A DNA stretch of 64,000 nucleotides from Marisa cornuarietis (GCA_004794655.1 SMMW01000001.1:8556001-8620000), one strand, 5' to 3'; counted from the stretch's first letter, positions 23,013 to 60,630 are shown. Notes: a model not told the origin generated them from the letters alone. A program made the numbers and translations.

Positions 23013-26000
23013 TTACAGAGATCCTGTCATATGTTGAGAAGCTTGATGAGCTTTCAAAGCTGACTTGAGGGAAGTTGCCACAGTGACAATAGCCATGAGT
23101 TGAAGACTGAGGTCCTCAAGACCATCGTTTTGCATCATCTTGATTAAAGCATTCCACTCTCTGATGGTGGTGACATCATCCTCAAGCACAGCCTTCTGTA
23201 GGATCTCCCTGGACTTACCTGTCATATAAAATCCTCAAGATATAAATGACTAAAGACAAGAGTTGTAAATAAGATACACCTATCTTCCCCTGTTTATAAA
23301 TCACAAAAGGACAGTTTGATAACAACAGCATAATATAATAATGTCACCAAACTTTTATAGAATGTTCTCACATATTTCACACAACCAAGTGATTTGCAAG
23401 AATGTGACAAGTTTTCTAACGTTAAATGGCAATTTAATATCCCCCCCCCCTCAAAAAAAAATGGAGATTTGTAAGCTGGCTGCATATATAACGGATGTTT
23501 GCTATTTATCTAATGTGAAGGATTTGGTATTCTTATCCTAAATGTTTGACGCCCTTTATCTAAACAACTTTACAAATGCATATGGTGCCAGCTAGGTTTA
23601 ACATGTTTTTAGGTCTGTTCTTTACGCTGATATGGCACTTAGGTTACTTGCATCTTCAAGGTCTGTCTTTTTATAAATTTCTTGTAATAATTGCACCTTA
23701 TATAGGAAATGACATAGTGATCTTCAATCATTGTCATTTAGTTGTTTCTCTAAATAATAATAATAATAATAGTGAAGATTTTTATAGCGCATATTCACAC
23801 TCATAGAGAGCATGCTCTTAGCGCTTAAAACGAGGATTTAAATAAAGCATAATCATAATTAAGGATAAATAATCATAATAAGGATAAATCATGATTTTTA
23901 ACTTTTCATTTTCTCATTTTTCCTTCTTTTTCTAATACATGTATTGCATCAGTAACATAAGAATCTACCCACCTGTTTTGTGATGGTCATAAACCAATCG
24001 TTGAAGCCATCCCTGAGCCAGATGCCAGTGTCCATATTTCTTCAAAGTAGTCAGCGTTACACCTAGTGCCAAGACCACTCCTTCTCCACTAATGTTAGAA
24101 TCCTCAGTCTTACCTCTAGTAGTTACACTGTTACTGCTTGCATGACCACACTGCTCAGTACTGCCAACCTTCAGTGCGCAGTCTCCTTGAAACAGTAATT
24201 CCAATAGCTGCAAGGAAGGGCAGTGCTTTAATATGAACAGCAGGAAATCACTGCTTAGAACACCCTTTTCCTTAGCATGTTGCAAAGCCATGTTCACCTT
24301 GCCCTGCCTCACAAGGCACATTGCAGTATCCATATGCATATGCATATGCATAAAAACATTTTGAGCTAGGGCCTGTCCTCCACACATGCATGGTACCTGA
24401 CAAGAGCAGTGGTCTTCAATGAGATGGCCCATATCTCCCGTCACAGTTAACCTGTTGAAGGGCAAAATCTATATTAAATCTGGTTGCTTAAAATTACTTT
24501 CCTTCCTGGATTCAACTGACATTTTATTTGCTGTCAAAAAATTTGCTTACAGAACCTTTTTTTTAATGAAAAACCATTATCAGAATTAGCAAGTAGCAAA
24601 TCTGTTTGTGTTAATGTCTTCTATCAACATCCACTAGTAAGCCTATGTTTGACTACTGTACAACTTGATTTTTGTCAAACTAACAATTAAGACCCTCACC
24701 TATCTTGAGCTAGCCAGTGACAGACAAGGTCAAGGCGATTCTCCTCAAGACCTGCCTTTACACAGTCCAGAGATAAACCTTCATTTGGCTTGTAGATTGT
24801 TGCTTTGACTGAAGACATCAAAGCGTCACAGAAGGCCATGAGAGGAGAGCGACCACCATATTTGCTTTTAACATCTGAAAAATAGATTCATAGACTGATC
24901 ATAATGAAGATAAATGATACTTCATTAAAACTCTCATGTTACAATAACATTTCTTTGCTAATTTTTTTCTGGAAAGTTTTGCCACAAACAAAAATATAAA
25001 ACGTTTTTAAAGCTGCCATTTTAAATAATTTAAATGACGAATTGTGTAAATCGGTTGACATTTCATTCTCCTGTTGAACCATGTCAATTATCTGATTTTA
25101 TTTTATCTTTTGAAAACTATTTCTGGAGTTGACAAAAAGTTCTTGAGCAGCTGTAATCAAATAAAATAGATACCTCTAAATTTAGCCAAGGTGGCTTGTG
25201 TTCGTAGAATGCCTTTAGGGCTGTTGGCAGCATGGATAGCTGCTTCTTCAAACTTATCATCTTCAAACAGTTCGTTGAACTTTTCAATGTACTCCAACAT
25301 CACTTCTGCTTCCTTCTCCTTGTTTGGGTCATCATCTTCAAATGTACTCGACTGTGTTGTTTCTGATGCTGTGTTGTCAACTGCATCTCCTCCAGCTGGG
25401 TTATCTTCATATGATAGGAAGAGTTTCAGATAAGACCAGGAAGATTTTAAACATGACAACAATTTTTCACTCTCATAACTTAAGCGCTGATAATAAGGCA
25501 GCATCATCTTAATTTTCATGGTGTTATTAAGTTCTTGATGTCTAATTTTAATTAATGATGACAAAACTGAAAAAACTACAGCAGTTGAAAGCAGTTAATA
25601 ATGCTAGCTAACTAGAAGTGCATTTTCTTTTTTATCACACATGCAAGGTTGTGTGTGTATGTGCAAGTGTGCATGCGCATGTGCACACACAGATGGTACT
25701 AAGACAGCCATTCCTGCTGTTTTTCTACACTTACCTTTCTCAGCAGCAGCTGCAGTGCCCATTGCATGTTGGAATGCCAGTATCACAGCATCCCCCACTG
25801 TCTGATGAGGTGGTTTTACACGGTTGTAAGCTTGGGCTGCCTCTAGTGCTATTTCAAGTTTTTGTCCACGAGCTTTGTATACTTGGCTCTGCCACAGCAG
25901 CTGGTCACGATAGCTCACCTTTCATAAAAAAGTAAAATGAGTACATTGTCCTTTGTTATAGTTTAATTCAAGCTTATATTTGGAAGAAATATTGCGTTAA

Positions 26001-28049
26001 GGCAACTTTGGGTGGCTGTTGTGTCTATAGTACCTTCTCTGTCTAGAGGAATGATGATGACGATGATAATATTGATAACTTGAAGTTCATTGCTTCCACA
26101 CTGAAATTTTCGAATGAATGATGTTTGAGAAGCTGCAAAACTGGTAGACATGTCTCGCAATATTTTTCTGATAATCTATAATGCATAAAGTAATATATAT
26201 TTTGTTTCTTTTTTAAAGCAGCACAGAATAAGCTCTCTAGTATGCTTCTTGCCTTTTTATCAAGGGTATCTTTAAGCTGGAGTTTCTGTGTTTTTGGAAG
26301 AAATCTTGTTTTCAAGCTGATATTCAATTCTTTCAGTTGTCTGTCCAGTTGATCAAACTTGCGATTAAGAACACTTTCATCTGTAGATTCTTCAAGTGTT
26401 AATCCTAGAATCACAGTTTGAATACAGTTCAGACAATGCAACATTCAAAATGAAAGTAATCAATTCAGATAAAATAACATTTTTAATTGACGAGGAAACA
26501 TTGATCAAAGGGCAAACAGGCTTTACTGAGTATGAAATTAAAAGTGCTGGGCTGTGTGATAGTCATAGACAAAATACTTAAATCTGCTTTTGGTGAAAAC
26601 TTTTGTGGCAGTAACAGGAGGCAGAGAAATAATTGTAAATGTCCACATTCTCTCTCTCCCTCTGCATCTCTAAGCCTGCTTTGATCATTGTATGATGTAT
26701 ATGTGCTTAGGGTTGGTGGGTGGTAAAGTGTTATGTCTGAGTACTTAAATTCAGGTTTTTATCAGTCACCATGAAATTATAAGTTCCTTAAAAGAATAAT
26801 AAAGAAGCTTTTAAGTGTAGCAATTGTTGTCATTGATCTATGTCATATATGTACACCCCAACACATATATTAATCTAGCAACTCAATCATAAAATGCTTC
26901 AAAATAAATTGTGTTGGAAAAGTCTGTCTTGCTCAAATTTGTGTACTTATATTCTGTGAATAGCAATAAAAACATATACCTGGAATTCTGCGGTTGTCCT
27001 TCTTTACTTCTTTCATTGGAGCCTGTTTCTCTTCAGGTTTCTTCTCCTTCACCTCTCGCTCTGCCTTCAGTTCCAGCAACTCCTTGCTGAGTCTTTCATT
27101 GTCTTTCTTTACAATAGCAATTCTTAAGGAAGGATGAAGTCAGTTTAGTGAATGACCTTAAAGCTGATTAGTTTATCTTAATAAAGCTTGCTCCATGCAG
27201 AAAATAATGACATATTTTTGTTCTTTAGGACACAAAGGATTTTGTAAAGCCAGCATAAAGTGAGATAAAAATATTCCTTTATTCTTACTCAAACTAAGTT
27301 ACATCAACTTAAATATAACATCATAAAACATGTCTGTTTTAAAGTGTGAAATAAATGACTAAACAACAAGCTACCTCTCTTCCAACTCATCACATCGCTT
27401 TTTATAATTTCTGATAGTAGATGGTTCTGATGTCATTGCTTTTAGCTTTCCTTGTAGAAAGACAGATTTCCGTTGAGCTGTGCAGATAGCTTCTATTGTG
27501 TCTTCATATTCTTTCTTTATGGTAGTAAGAATATATTTGTAAGCTGTGACATGTTCAATGACCTGTAAATGTAAATCAAAGTTAAAAGAAAAACATTTTC
27601 CACATTTTTTACGTAAAATATATTTTGCTATTCCGTTTTTTTTCAATAGTATTTCAATAATATTTAGTTGTTGTTGATATTTGTTCCTTACCTTTTGAGT
27701 GTGCTATTTGTTAAAATTGTACAGTTTCAACTTTTATTTTCATGCAGGACTTATATTTTGTAATTTGTATGCATTGTCAGAGCTGACAGCAAAAATGCTA
27801 AGGCCAGCGAACATTATAAGCAACAAGCAGTCTAGCTATACATGCTTGAAAGTACTTTACCTTGTTAAAGACTGCCTTGTAGATAAGGTACCGCTGATCT
27901 TCATTTTTTGATTTGATTTTGGCTATTTCTTTGTCAATAAAACCATTTATCTGATACAAAAATTCTCGATCTGCCTCATTAGTAATAATTGGAGGGAGTT
28001 TTGAAACTCCAGTCAAAGGCGTTGAAGATCTGCTTGAGGTGCTTGACAT
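23013..28049 (-). CDS. CLHC1: clathrin heavy chain linker domain-containing protein 1
   Basis: Nine exons (high to low): 28049-27861, 27562-27375, 27122-26980, 26404-26253, 25918-25735, 25404-25174, 24874-24700, 24451-23973, 23218-23013; all phases join, giving 648 aa (human about 586). The N-terminal domain is of the TSNAXIP1-N type ([19 protein letters not shown], about residues 65-83). It is followed by a charged coiled-coil-like Lys/Glu segment (about 125-175). The clathrin-linker-like helices carry [17 protein letters not shown] (about 335-352), and helical repeats continue to the end. Function in animals is poorly known; the linker similarity is to clathrin heavy chain. The intron after exon 4 starts with GC (26252-26251). 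A CATATG repeat codes MHMHMHMD at residues 455-462. An acceptor at 28058-28059 shows that a non-coding 5' exon lies upstream. Confidence 0.92.
23754..23836 (+). repeat. short interspersed repeat with AGAGCATGCTCT palindrome, copy 1
   Basis: An (AAT)n run leads into a conserved block: GTGAAGATTTTTATAGCGCA, TATTCACACTCATAGAG, then AGCATGCTCTTAGCGCTTAA. The block contains the perfect palindrome AGAGCATGCTCT. It is near-identical to copies at 50793-50876 (plus) and 32671-32758 (minus), with a diverged copy at 40659-40738. It lies in the last CLHC1 intron. Confidence 0.75.
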
Positions 28050-28057
28050 TTTTATAT

Positions 28058-29344
28058 CTAGAAAAAGGGATAATTTTAACAATATTAGTTTTAAATTACT
28101 ATATGGTAAATATGGTAATTATTTAACAGTTATTATTATTCAATAATTTAATTACTAATAATAATATATAATACTATTTTTAAGTTTAAAAAATAATGGC
28201 AGATGAAAAATAAAATGAAAATGGGAAATTGATTTTATAGCTGAAAAACTGGTGAACGAAACACGTACGATTTTCGTCTCGGCATAAAATTGACTTTTTT
28301 TATATATTTCAAATATGTAGATAACAAGAAATGCCGTCTTTGTAAAGGTAGAGAAGTAAAATATAATCTAGCCTTTTCTGAAACGCCGGAAAAAACTGAA
28401 CAATACTTCACATTTCACTAATCGTGAGTTTTTATCAATAGACTGCTTTCGTCCGCCATTTATAAACAACGGCGTTGCGATGGTGGGAACCACTGTCTGT
28501 GGTTAGAACGTGAGGCAAAGTTTGAAAATCATAAAGAAAATAAAGAACTAAACCAAGAAATATTCATGCACAGTTTTTGAGCTATTTATTAAATCATTTG
28601 ATTGTTTATGTAAACATATTTATTGTTTAAATGTGTTTGTCGCCTCAAGGAGCGGGTCAGGAAGTTTAGGAAGTCAAGGAAGGGGGAAGTAAATCTATTT
28701 TGTCACAGCAGTCGCCAAAAGTTTACAGCATCTGCATAGATAACTTGTTTGAAGTTTGCAAATGAATATATCTGCCTGAAAAAACACTGCATTTCTTGTG
28801 AGTGGATAATTTGGGATAAAATAATTTCCCTCTGCTTTATAACTGAAAATATTCATGCACAAATAAATTCTTTAACTGCAAACAAATGTTCGAAGAACAA
28901 GGAAGTTAGATACGCTACGTCCTAGTTTTATTTTATGGCCAGATCTGTTACATATTGTCAAACGATCGCACAAGGCTTTTCGGAAAGGATAGCAGTTATT
29001 TAGCTAGACAAGTTTTAAACAGTATGGCATATGATCTAGAAATCACATCTTGTTTTTATTGTACTTCTCTCTGTCCATCTGTCTTTGCAGAAGACCACTT
29101 GTATGAAGAATTGTATATGCTGTTCGTCTAGTCTTTAGTAAACAGATTTTTGGGCTTAAAAAAGAAGAAAATATGTAGACGTAGGAAGGAAGGACGTGCA
29201 TAAATTAGTGATTTTAATTAAATTATCAATTTAATGTAGGTATGAAATATTAAAAAAAAACTTTAATCGCGTATAGAGTATGCTGTATACAAGGCATGTG
29301 AATATTTGAGATTATTAAAATATTTATACATTTTTGTCGCTACA
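28058..29344. promoter_or_regulatory. divergent promoter region and 5' non-coding exons of CLHC1 and CYFIP
   Basis: Both genes have a 3' splice site just before their first coding block (CLHC1 at 28058-28059, CYFIP at 29344-29345). Their transcription starts and at least one non-coding exon each must therefore lie in this 1.3-kb gap or overlap it. A CpG-containing patch at about 28440-28520 is the least AT-rich part. I could not place the exons or a core promoter motif. Confidence 0.45.
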
Positions 29345-29367
29345 GAAGTACCTGTTGAAGACTCAAT

Positions 29368-53784
<24,417 letters not shown>

Positions 53785-56700
53785 AAGAGTGTTCCTTCAT
53801 CTGCCTGAGAATCTGTCAAAAGCTTATCCATTGTAGTATTATCAGGGTATTATTTTACTTCACTACTATAGCCAAAAGAAGCTGCATTAGTATGATGGAG
53901 AGTCAGTCATTTATTATTTGTTTTAGTAAACTGTTGAATAGTTACGTCAGCTTAAAGACAGGTTTTACACAATATAGTAAGTGATGACAGTGCTTGGGTA
54001 ACATCACTGTATCAGATACAAAAGAGTGAATGGCCTGCTCATGTGCATGTGTGTGATAGAGAGAGAGTGGGTGGGATGGAAGGTGGAAGGATGTGTGTGG
54101 GTGTGGCTGGTGTTTTTGTTTCCAAATTGTTGTGTACATACAAGCATATATGTGTGTGTGAATGTTTTTTATCCTTTCATAATGTCATTTTTATGAAAAA
54201 ATCTATATTAATGCCATCCTTGTTACGATCAGTGCACTAAGAAACCCATTAGAATACTGGACAAAGTGACATGGAAGTGGCCATGGCGATGCTGCAGTTT
54301 ACCTTGTTACTGGAGGTTCTGTGCCTTAAAACGTCCAGCACATATAGCTTAAGTATGAAAGAGAACTTAAAGTTGACCAGATAATTTACCTTTACAAAGA
54401 TTTATAAAAGGATGGTACTATATTTATGTTGTAATTTAAGATTATTTTATGCATTCCCCTATTTTGTGGCTTAACTGTCAGCTATATGAAGCTTATTGAC
54501 ACTTAATACTACTCAGTATCATGGTTTTAATATATATTATTGTGCATGGTGGCATGCTTGAGTGATCTTTCAGTTTGTCAGTAAAAAGACAATTCTGATT
54601 ATTCCTTCAGTTCTTGACAGATAACTGCAAGATTGATTGTTTGCTAAGCATTTCCTGTTTGAGCAAAAGTAGTTTTCTATTTATAGTGTACATGGTTTAT
54701 CTCCTAAACAGGGTGTCACACAACTATAATTTCTTCCTTCATTTATGATTGCTTTTTTATCCCTTTATTTTCAGAAGAATCCCATTCTTTCTGTAGTTCT
54801 CCATAGTTACTGAAATCATCAAAACTAGAGTCATTCCACTTTCTACTTGCTGATGCCTCCAACATTCCACATAAAATAGCAAACCTGCAAGAACATGGCT
54901 TATTTGTAATCCTGTTACTGTATGAATTCCTTCTCAGAGAGAAGTGTTTTTATGCTTTTAGATTGTGCATCTTACCATTTGAACACCAGTTTTCCAGCAG
55001 TTTACCTGTAAATATATATCTATATATTTGTACCAGATGTGTAAAAATATACTATCACAATTTCACTGTTTGAAATTAGTCTTATGAAGTTATTTTTTAG
55101 TTTTAAATTATTAAGAAATGTTTTCTTGGATAATCAAATTGTCTTGTGGGTTTAGGTTATGTTTCTGACTGCTGAAATGGCTGGGAACAAAGGGTTGAGT
55201 ATTGCAGCTGTGAGCATGAAAGTATCATGTTGACACTTTTATTCACCATGTGATGGAACCTAATTTATTCTACATCTCACTTTATAAACGTGTTGTACTA
55301 AAACACCGAACACCATACCACTAATTTTGTACATCTGTTTCCTTTCAGATTTGGAAGATTTATATCTGTCATTTGATTGAGTAGTAACAGTCATTTTAGG
55401 CATGCTGTAGGGTTTCATTTATTTTTATTTGCCATTTCGATTGCAGATACATTTAAATGCTGTTTAAAATTAAAATCTTGAGTTTTTTTTACCCAGGTTC
55501 CCCCCAAGACTAATATTACAAACTGTACTTTTTAGATTTTTTTATTGCTGTAGTTTGCTTTCATATTACTCTTCTAGCAGATGCTAAATATTACTGCTTC
55601 AAAGAATTATGAGAGAGCACCATTTTGTTCACCTTCAGTGGCTTAACCAAGTATTATTAGTTGGAGAGATTAATCTGTGATCCATACATCACCAATGTTC
55701 TTATTACAGTCATCCCTTGCTATATCACGGTTCACTTTTTGCGGCTTCATTGTATCGCATTTTTTTAAAACAATATATCTAATTCTGTATCAGACTTTTT
55801 GTTGTATAGCGGGATTTGTGGTATATAGGTATTTATATAATATTTATGATTTTAATTATTTTCATCTAAAAAGTTTAAAACAATATAAAAATACTGATTC
55901 AAACATATTAAACAAATATTAAATTGAAATAAATACAGTATGTACAGGAAGTTCATCAGCGGATGAATACCATACTGTACACAATCGAAACACAGTACTG
56001 CATGCCACTACTGCTTGCGCAAGTTTGCCAACATGAGATTGTATACAGCACACTATTGGCTGATGGAATGGAAGGCAACCAACCACAGCACTGTGTACCC
56101 ATATAGAATTATATATGTTGTTAAAATTATGTAGGTTTAACAGTGTAAAAAGTGTTTAAGATCATATGAAGTGTTTATAAGGTTAATAAGAGAGTGGGAA
56201 GGGTTTATAGGAATGTGGGTAGATTTTATAAAGCCTAAAATATATATAAATAATTAAATATAATGCTTCTACTTCGCAGATTTTCATCTATCTCGGGGAT
56301 CTCTGAAACATAACCCCCACGATAGGTGAGGGATCACTGTACTTCCCAGACTGTGCCCATGGAGGTAGCAGTATCTTTGGCAGCTTACTAGTTCAACATT
56401 ATTTATTGTTAGCAGCATATATATAGTCCTCTTAATATTGGGAAAACTTGCTAGCTTCAGGTTATGCCCCAGTTAAACGAGCTCCCCCATTCTGTATAAG
56501 AATATTTGCTTCCAACATCTGTGTAAAAGTGTCTCTGATGATAACCACCCCTCTCCAAAAAAAAAAAAAAAGGATGAAGTGACACCAATCTTAATGTTCA
56601 TCTGCTAATGAAATGGAGATAATTTTTAAGAAATGTGAAAACCCAGAAAATGTTGAAATTTACTAGATATGAAGAGATCATGTTTAAAAGAGGGAAAAAG

Positions 56701-57870
56701 AAAACCAGATGCTGCCGTTTAAGAGATTAGAAAATACTGAGTTATTAAAGAGTGCTTGCATTGCACATCTAATTATGGTACTAATGTTATTGTTCATAGA
56801 GAAAACATGCTTAATAATGTTACACTGACTCAGTGTTTTTAAAATTTGTGAGCATTCTTTTATCATGTTGATTGTTGTATAAATTTTAGCATGATTTCCT
56901 AATTGTGCCTTAAGCAGTTGGCTGGACCTCAGGTGAATCTGTGGCTTTTTCTAAAACTTATAGTCTGTGATGAAACGTTCTATTTGTTAGTTTTTTTTCA
57001 CTTGTTTTTGTTATTGATGATGATGGCAGTGTTGATGGAAAAAGTAACTGATGAGAAAGGAGGAAAAGAAATATTTCCTTTATTTGCATAACTGGTGACA
57101 TGTACTGTTTGCCTTGAGAGCTTCAGCAAGTCTGTAATAGTTCTCTACAGGAGATCATGTTAACAGTTCTCTGTGATGTAGCTGTTTAGCTATTTGACCA
57201 GTCTGTAAAGATGTAGCTGATATAATAATGTGATGCTGGTAGTGCCTACTACGGTAATTTGTAAATTTGGATGTGTGAAAAGGATTTCTGATTGTGGAAT
57301 AGTTGATTTTTCATATTCAGAATGTTGTTGTTTAGAAAACTATTGTCATTACCTTTCTGTGTTTTGATAGTTATCTTTATGAAAACAAGGAACAAAGTAT
57401 TCATGCCAGCAATACCTTTAATATATTTTATGCTTCTTGCTAAATAAGCATAATTACAGGTTTCTTTGTAAGGATTGTGTGGATTTCCATAAATTTTATA
57501 TCAATGGTATTTTTAGCTCTGACTCCATGACTAAGCACATTTTCAAGGTTTTCTTGAAAGCTGGATTTATAAGACATAATAAGATAGCATGACAAGAGTA
57601 TTGTATGTGTCTAGCTCAGCCTGACTTAAAGGGGAAATTTAGTTTTGCTTTAAGTTGTAAAAATACATGAGGATTTGTGTATAAGTGTATAAATGACGTT
57701 CCATGCTTTAGCGAGCTACTTACATCCTTGCTAGCGCTGTACTTATCATTGCTCGCTTTGTACTCATCCAACAGCTCATTATCTTGTTACTCCACTCCAT
57801 AAGCAAGATGTTTTCAGTATACTCCAGTGCGCAAAAAATACTACTACACTGCAGCAGAAATAAAGTATTT
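53785..57870 (+). other. probable long 3' UTR / downstream region of CYFIP
   Basis: No coding exon was found. The plus strand stays T-rich as in the CYFIP introns up to an AATAAA at 57859-57864, after which the composition changes. I infer that the CYFIP transcript may run this far, or that several polyadenylation sites are used. A MITE sits inside at 55707-56339, and an (A)15 run at about 56557-56571. Confidence 0.35.
55707..56339. mobile_element. 633-bp pogo/Tigger-like MITE
   Basis: The left end CAGTCATCCCTTGCTATATC and the reverse complement of the right end, CAGTGATCCCTCACCTATCG, are imperfect terminal inverted repeats of pogo/Tigger type. TA flanks both sides (55705-55706 and 56340-56341). 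The interior is AT-rich with no transposase. It is a different family from the element at 30006. Confidence 0.85.
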
Positions 57871-58144
57871 TAATTATTATTTTCCTTTGTTATGAATGGC
57901 AATGTTTCAGATTCAAGATTGTAGGCAGACCCTGTTTTTAAAAACCATGAATTAGCAATTTTCCGAACAACATGCCTATAGTTTATCTCCTTGAGACTTG
58001 AACGCTGCATGTTGACAGAAAAGAGAGGTCTTAAAGAAGCATACTCCCCTACCACCACCAAACCACATTATACAGTACAAGCATATATACGGCATTAAAA
58101 AAGCAGACAAAATGTACTCATACTACTTTTGGTGACTTTAAAAG

Positions 58145-59345
58145 TTAGCGTGCAATACGAAATGTAAGAGCCCTATCTGGAAAAGGATGAAGACAGCTAG
58201 GGAGAACTGAATCAAGGGCCAATGCCAGATCATAGTGAAGGGAATGAGACTGGGCGACAGCAAGAAGGCCTACCAAATACTAAAGATTCTCACCAAGTCA
58301 GGGCAACACAAGACCTCAGTCATCGAAGACAGCACTGACCACCTTACACAAAGCAGCGCTGTACTCAACCGATGGACTAAATATTACAAAGACGTGTACA
58401 ACTTCCAGATGAAGACAGACGCTAACATCCTTCAAGACAACCAGATTAGAACTTGCAGACCTACCACCACTTATGGAAGAGGTCGAAAGGGCGGTACACA
58501 GTCTGAAGCGAGGAAAATCACCTGGCGTTTACAAATCCCAGCTGAGCTGCTCAAGCAAGGTGAGGAGGATACAACTGCCCTCGTTGCTCTGTTCCCACTA
58601 GTCTGAAAATCAAAGAATGGATGCAGTCACTAGTCATACCACTTTCAAAAGAAAGCAAACAGCAAACAGTGTAAGAACTACAGAACAATAAGCCTTCACC
58701 CAAGTAAAGTCGTGCTAAACGTAATGCAGAGTCTCATCAACACCCCAGCTGAGGAACCGCTAACAGAAGAAGAGGCTGGCGGCAGACCAGGTAGGAGTGC
58801 AGCTGCGCAGATCTTTAACTGTCGCACAGAGAAGCATCTTCAACATCAGCGGGACCGCCACCACAGTTTCGTAGACTTTAAAAAGGCTTTTGACAATTTG
58901 GCACGTGGGGCTATGGCTTGCGATGCGAAAATTCAACATCAAGGGGGTCTCGTCCAAGTCATCGAAGAGCTGTATAGGAGCTCAACGAGCGCAATACTGC
59001 TTGATAACCAAATGAAAGTTTATTTCACATGGCAGTAGGATTCCGTCCAGGATGCCCCCTATCACTTGTGCTATTCAACCTTTTTCTGGAGAACATCATG
59101 CGTGAAACCCTCCATGACCATCACAGCTCCATGACATATTCCACACCTTGTGGAAGACAGTTATCTTCGAGGTACCTTGAAGGGTGGTCGACGCCGCGTT
59201 GGCCACAAGAAGAACTGGCTTACGAATGAGGAGTGAACTGATCGAACCTGCTGGCTATCGCCCAAGACCGGCGTGATTGGCGGGCCTTGACAGCTGCCGC
59301 GCGTTGTTCCATGTGATCCCTCCAACGACCTCTACCACTCAAGCG
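58145..59345 (+). pseudogene. internally deleted non-LTR retrotransposon (LINE)
   Basis: A short endonuclease start (RNVRALSGKG, about 58156-58187) is followed directly by the linker before the reverse transcriptase (KKAYQILKILTKSGQ, about 58259-58304), then RT motif A (FVDFKKAFDN, about 58868-58899) and the FRPGCPLS segment in a neighbouring frame (59040-59065). The YADD part is missing: the frame jumps from FLENIMRETL to the C-terminal segment (GHKKNWLTNEE, about 59198-59230), and the tail ends near 59345 with (AATG)n. Frameshifts and at least two internal deletions make it non-functional. Confidence 0.75.
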
Positions 59346-59820
59346 ACTAATGAATGAATGACCCATTGATCTTAACTTTTTCTTCATTGAGAAGCCAGTC
59401 GTTTCACGAACTGCAAATTAGTTTTGCTTATTTTCGACTAAAGAATGTCGGACAGTGGTAGTTCCTCGTGAGCGTTATCAGACTATTATCGATTATGATC
59501 TAGTCTCTAGGGAAACGAGCAAAGCGCCCACAACATGCCTTCAGGCTCAAGCCCCCTCCCCACCAGGGCTTTCGTGTGATAACTAGCGTTTTCTTGGGCC
59601 GCCACGACGTTAACAGCACCGCTGGCTGACCAGCTCTGCTGGGGGTCGCGCGACTAGTCCCCGCAAAAAAAAAACAACAACAACAAAACCGCCAACGACT
59701 TCCGCCTTCACGTTGTGTCGATGATGCAGTTTTAATTGCGCTTCTGAAATATTATGGTTGTTTTGGTCTGATATCTGCAATAATTTTGTGGCAAATGTTT
59801 CCCGCGAGATTTGTAAACAG

Positions 59821-59844
59821 CACACACACACACACACACACACA
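59821..59844 (+). repeat. (CA)n microsatellite
   Basis: Twelve uninterrupted CA units. Confidence 0.95.
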
Positions 59845-60576
59845 CTGTCAAAAATATTAGTTGTGAAAACCGAATGTAACCACTAAAGAAACGTACGATA
59901 AATGATACAAGATTCCTTATTCTTTCACCCTCTAAATGGTATTGAAATATTGAAAATTCCATTATCCGACTGCAGTATAAATTCTACATTATCTCGAAAA
60001 TAGACATGTATGTATCAACTGATCAGTAATTAATACTAGCTGATACATTCATACCTGATTCTCTGTCTCTCACTCGTTCGCTCAAGCCTGTCTTTTCAGT
60101 CACATTATATCTTAATTTAGATCACTAGATACGTAAATTGGGAGTGTGTGTGTATGTGTGCGCGTGCGCGCGCTCGAGAATATTGGTTTTGGGGCAAGAA
60201 TCGACATCTCTCCAGTTAGGCTTCATCAAAGTGGGGTGGGGTGGGGGGAAATAATGATACTAATAAGAGCAGCTGCAATTGAAGTCTTTGAACCGCGCTG
60301 GTCAAAAGGATAAATATGGCCAGTTTCAGGGGAATTAACTGTTCAATTAACTGTTGACAAATTTAAAAAAATGAGACTTGACATTTTTATGCGACGAATC
60401 CTTACCTTGATTCAGTTTTATAGTCAATCGCGAGTAGTTATAAAACAATCCATCGTTTGCATGACATAAAAATAATCTCAGTAATTAAAATGAAATGATC
60501 TGAACGCACACACGTGCACTTGCATACACGAGGTATTGAGGTTGGGGGGTATTTGTGTTTTACACCGAGCCATTGT

Positions 60577-60578
<2 letters not shown>

Positions 60579-60629
<51 letters not shown>
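60579..60629 (+). repeat. (GT)n microsatellite
   Basis: About 25 uninterrupted GT units, directly after a SINE tail fragment. Confidence 0.95.
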
Positions 60630-60630
<1 letters not shown>

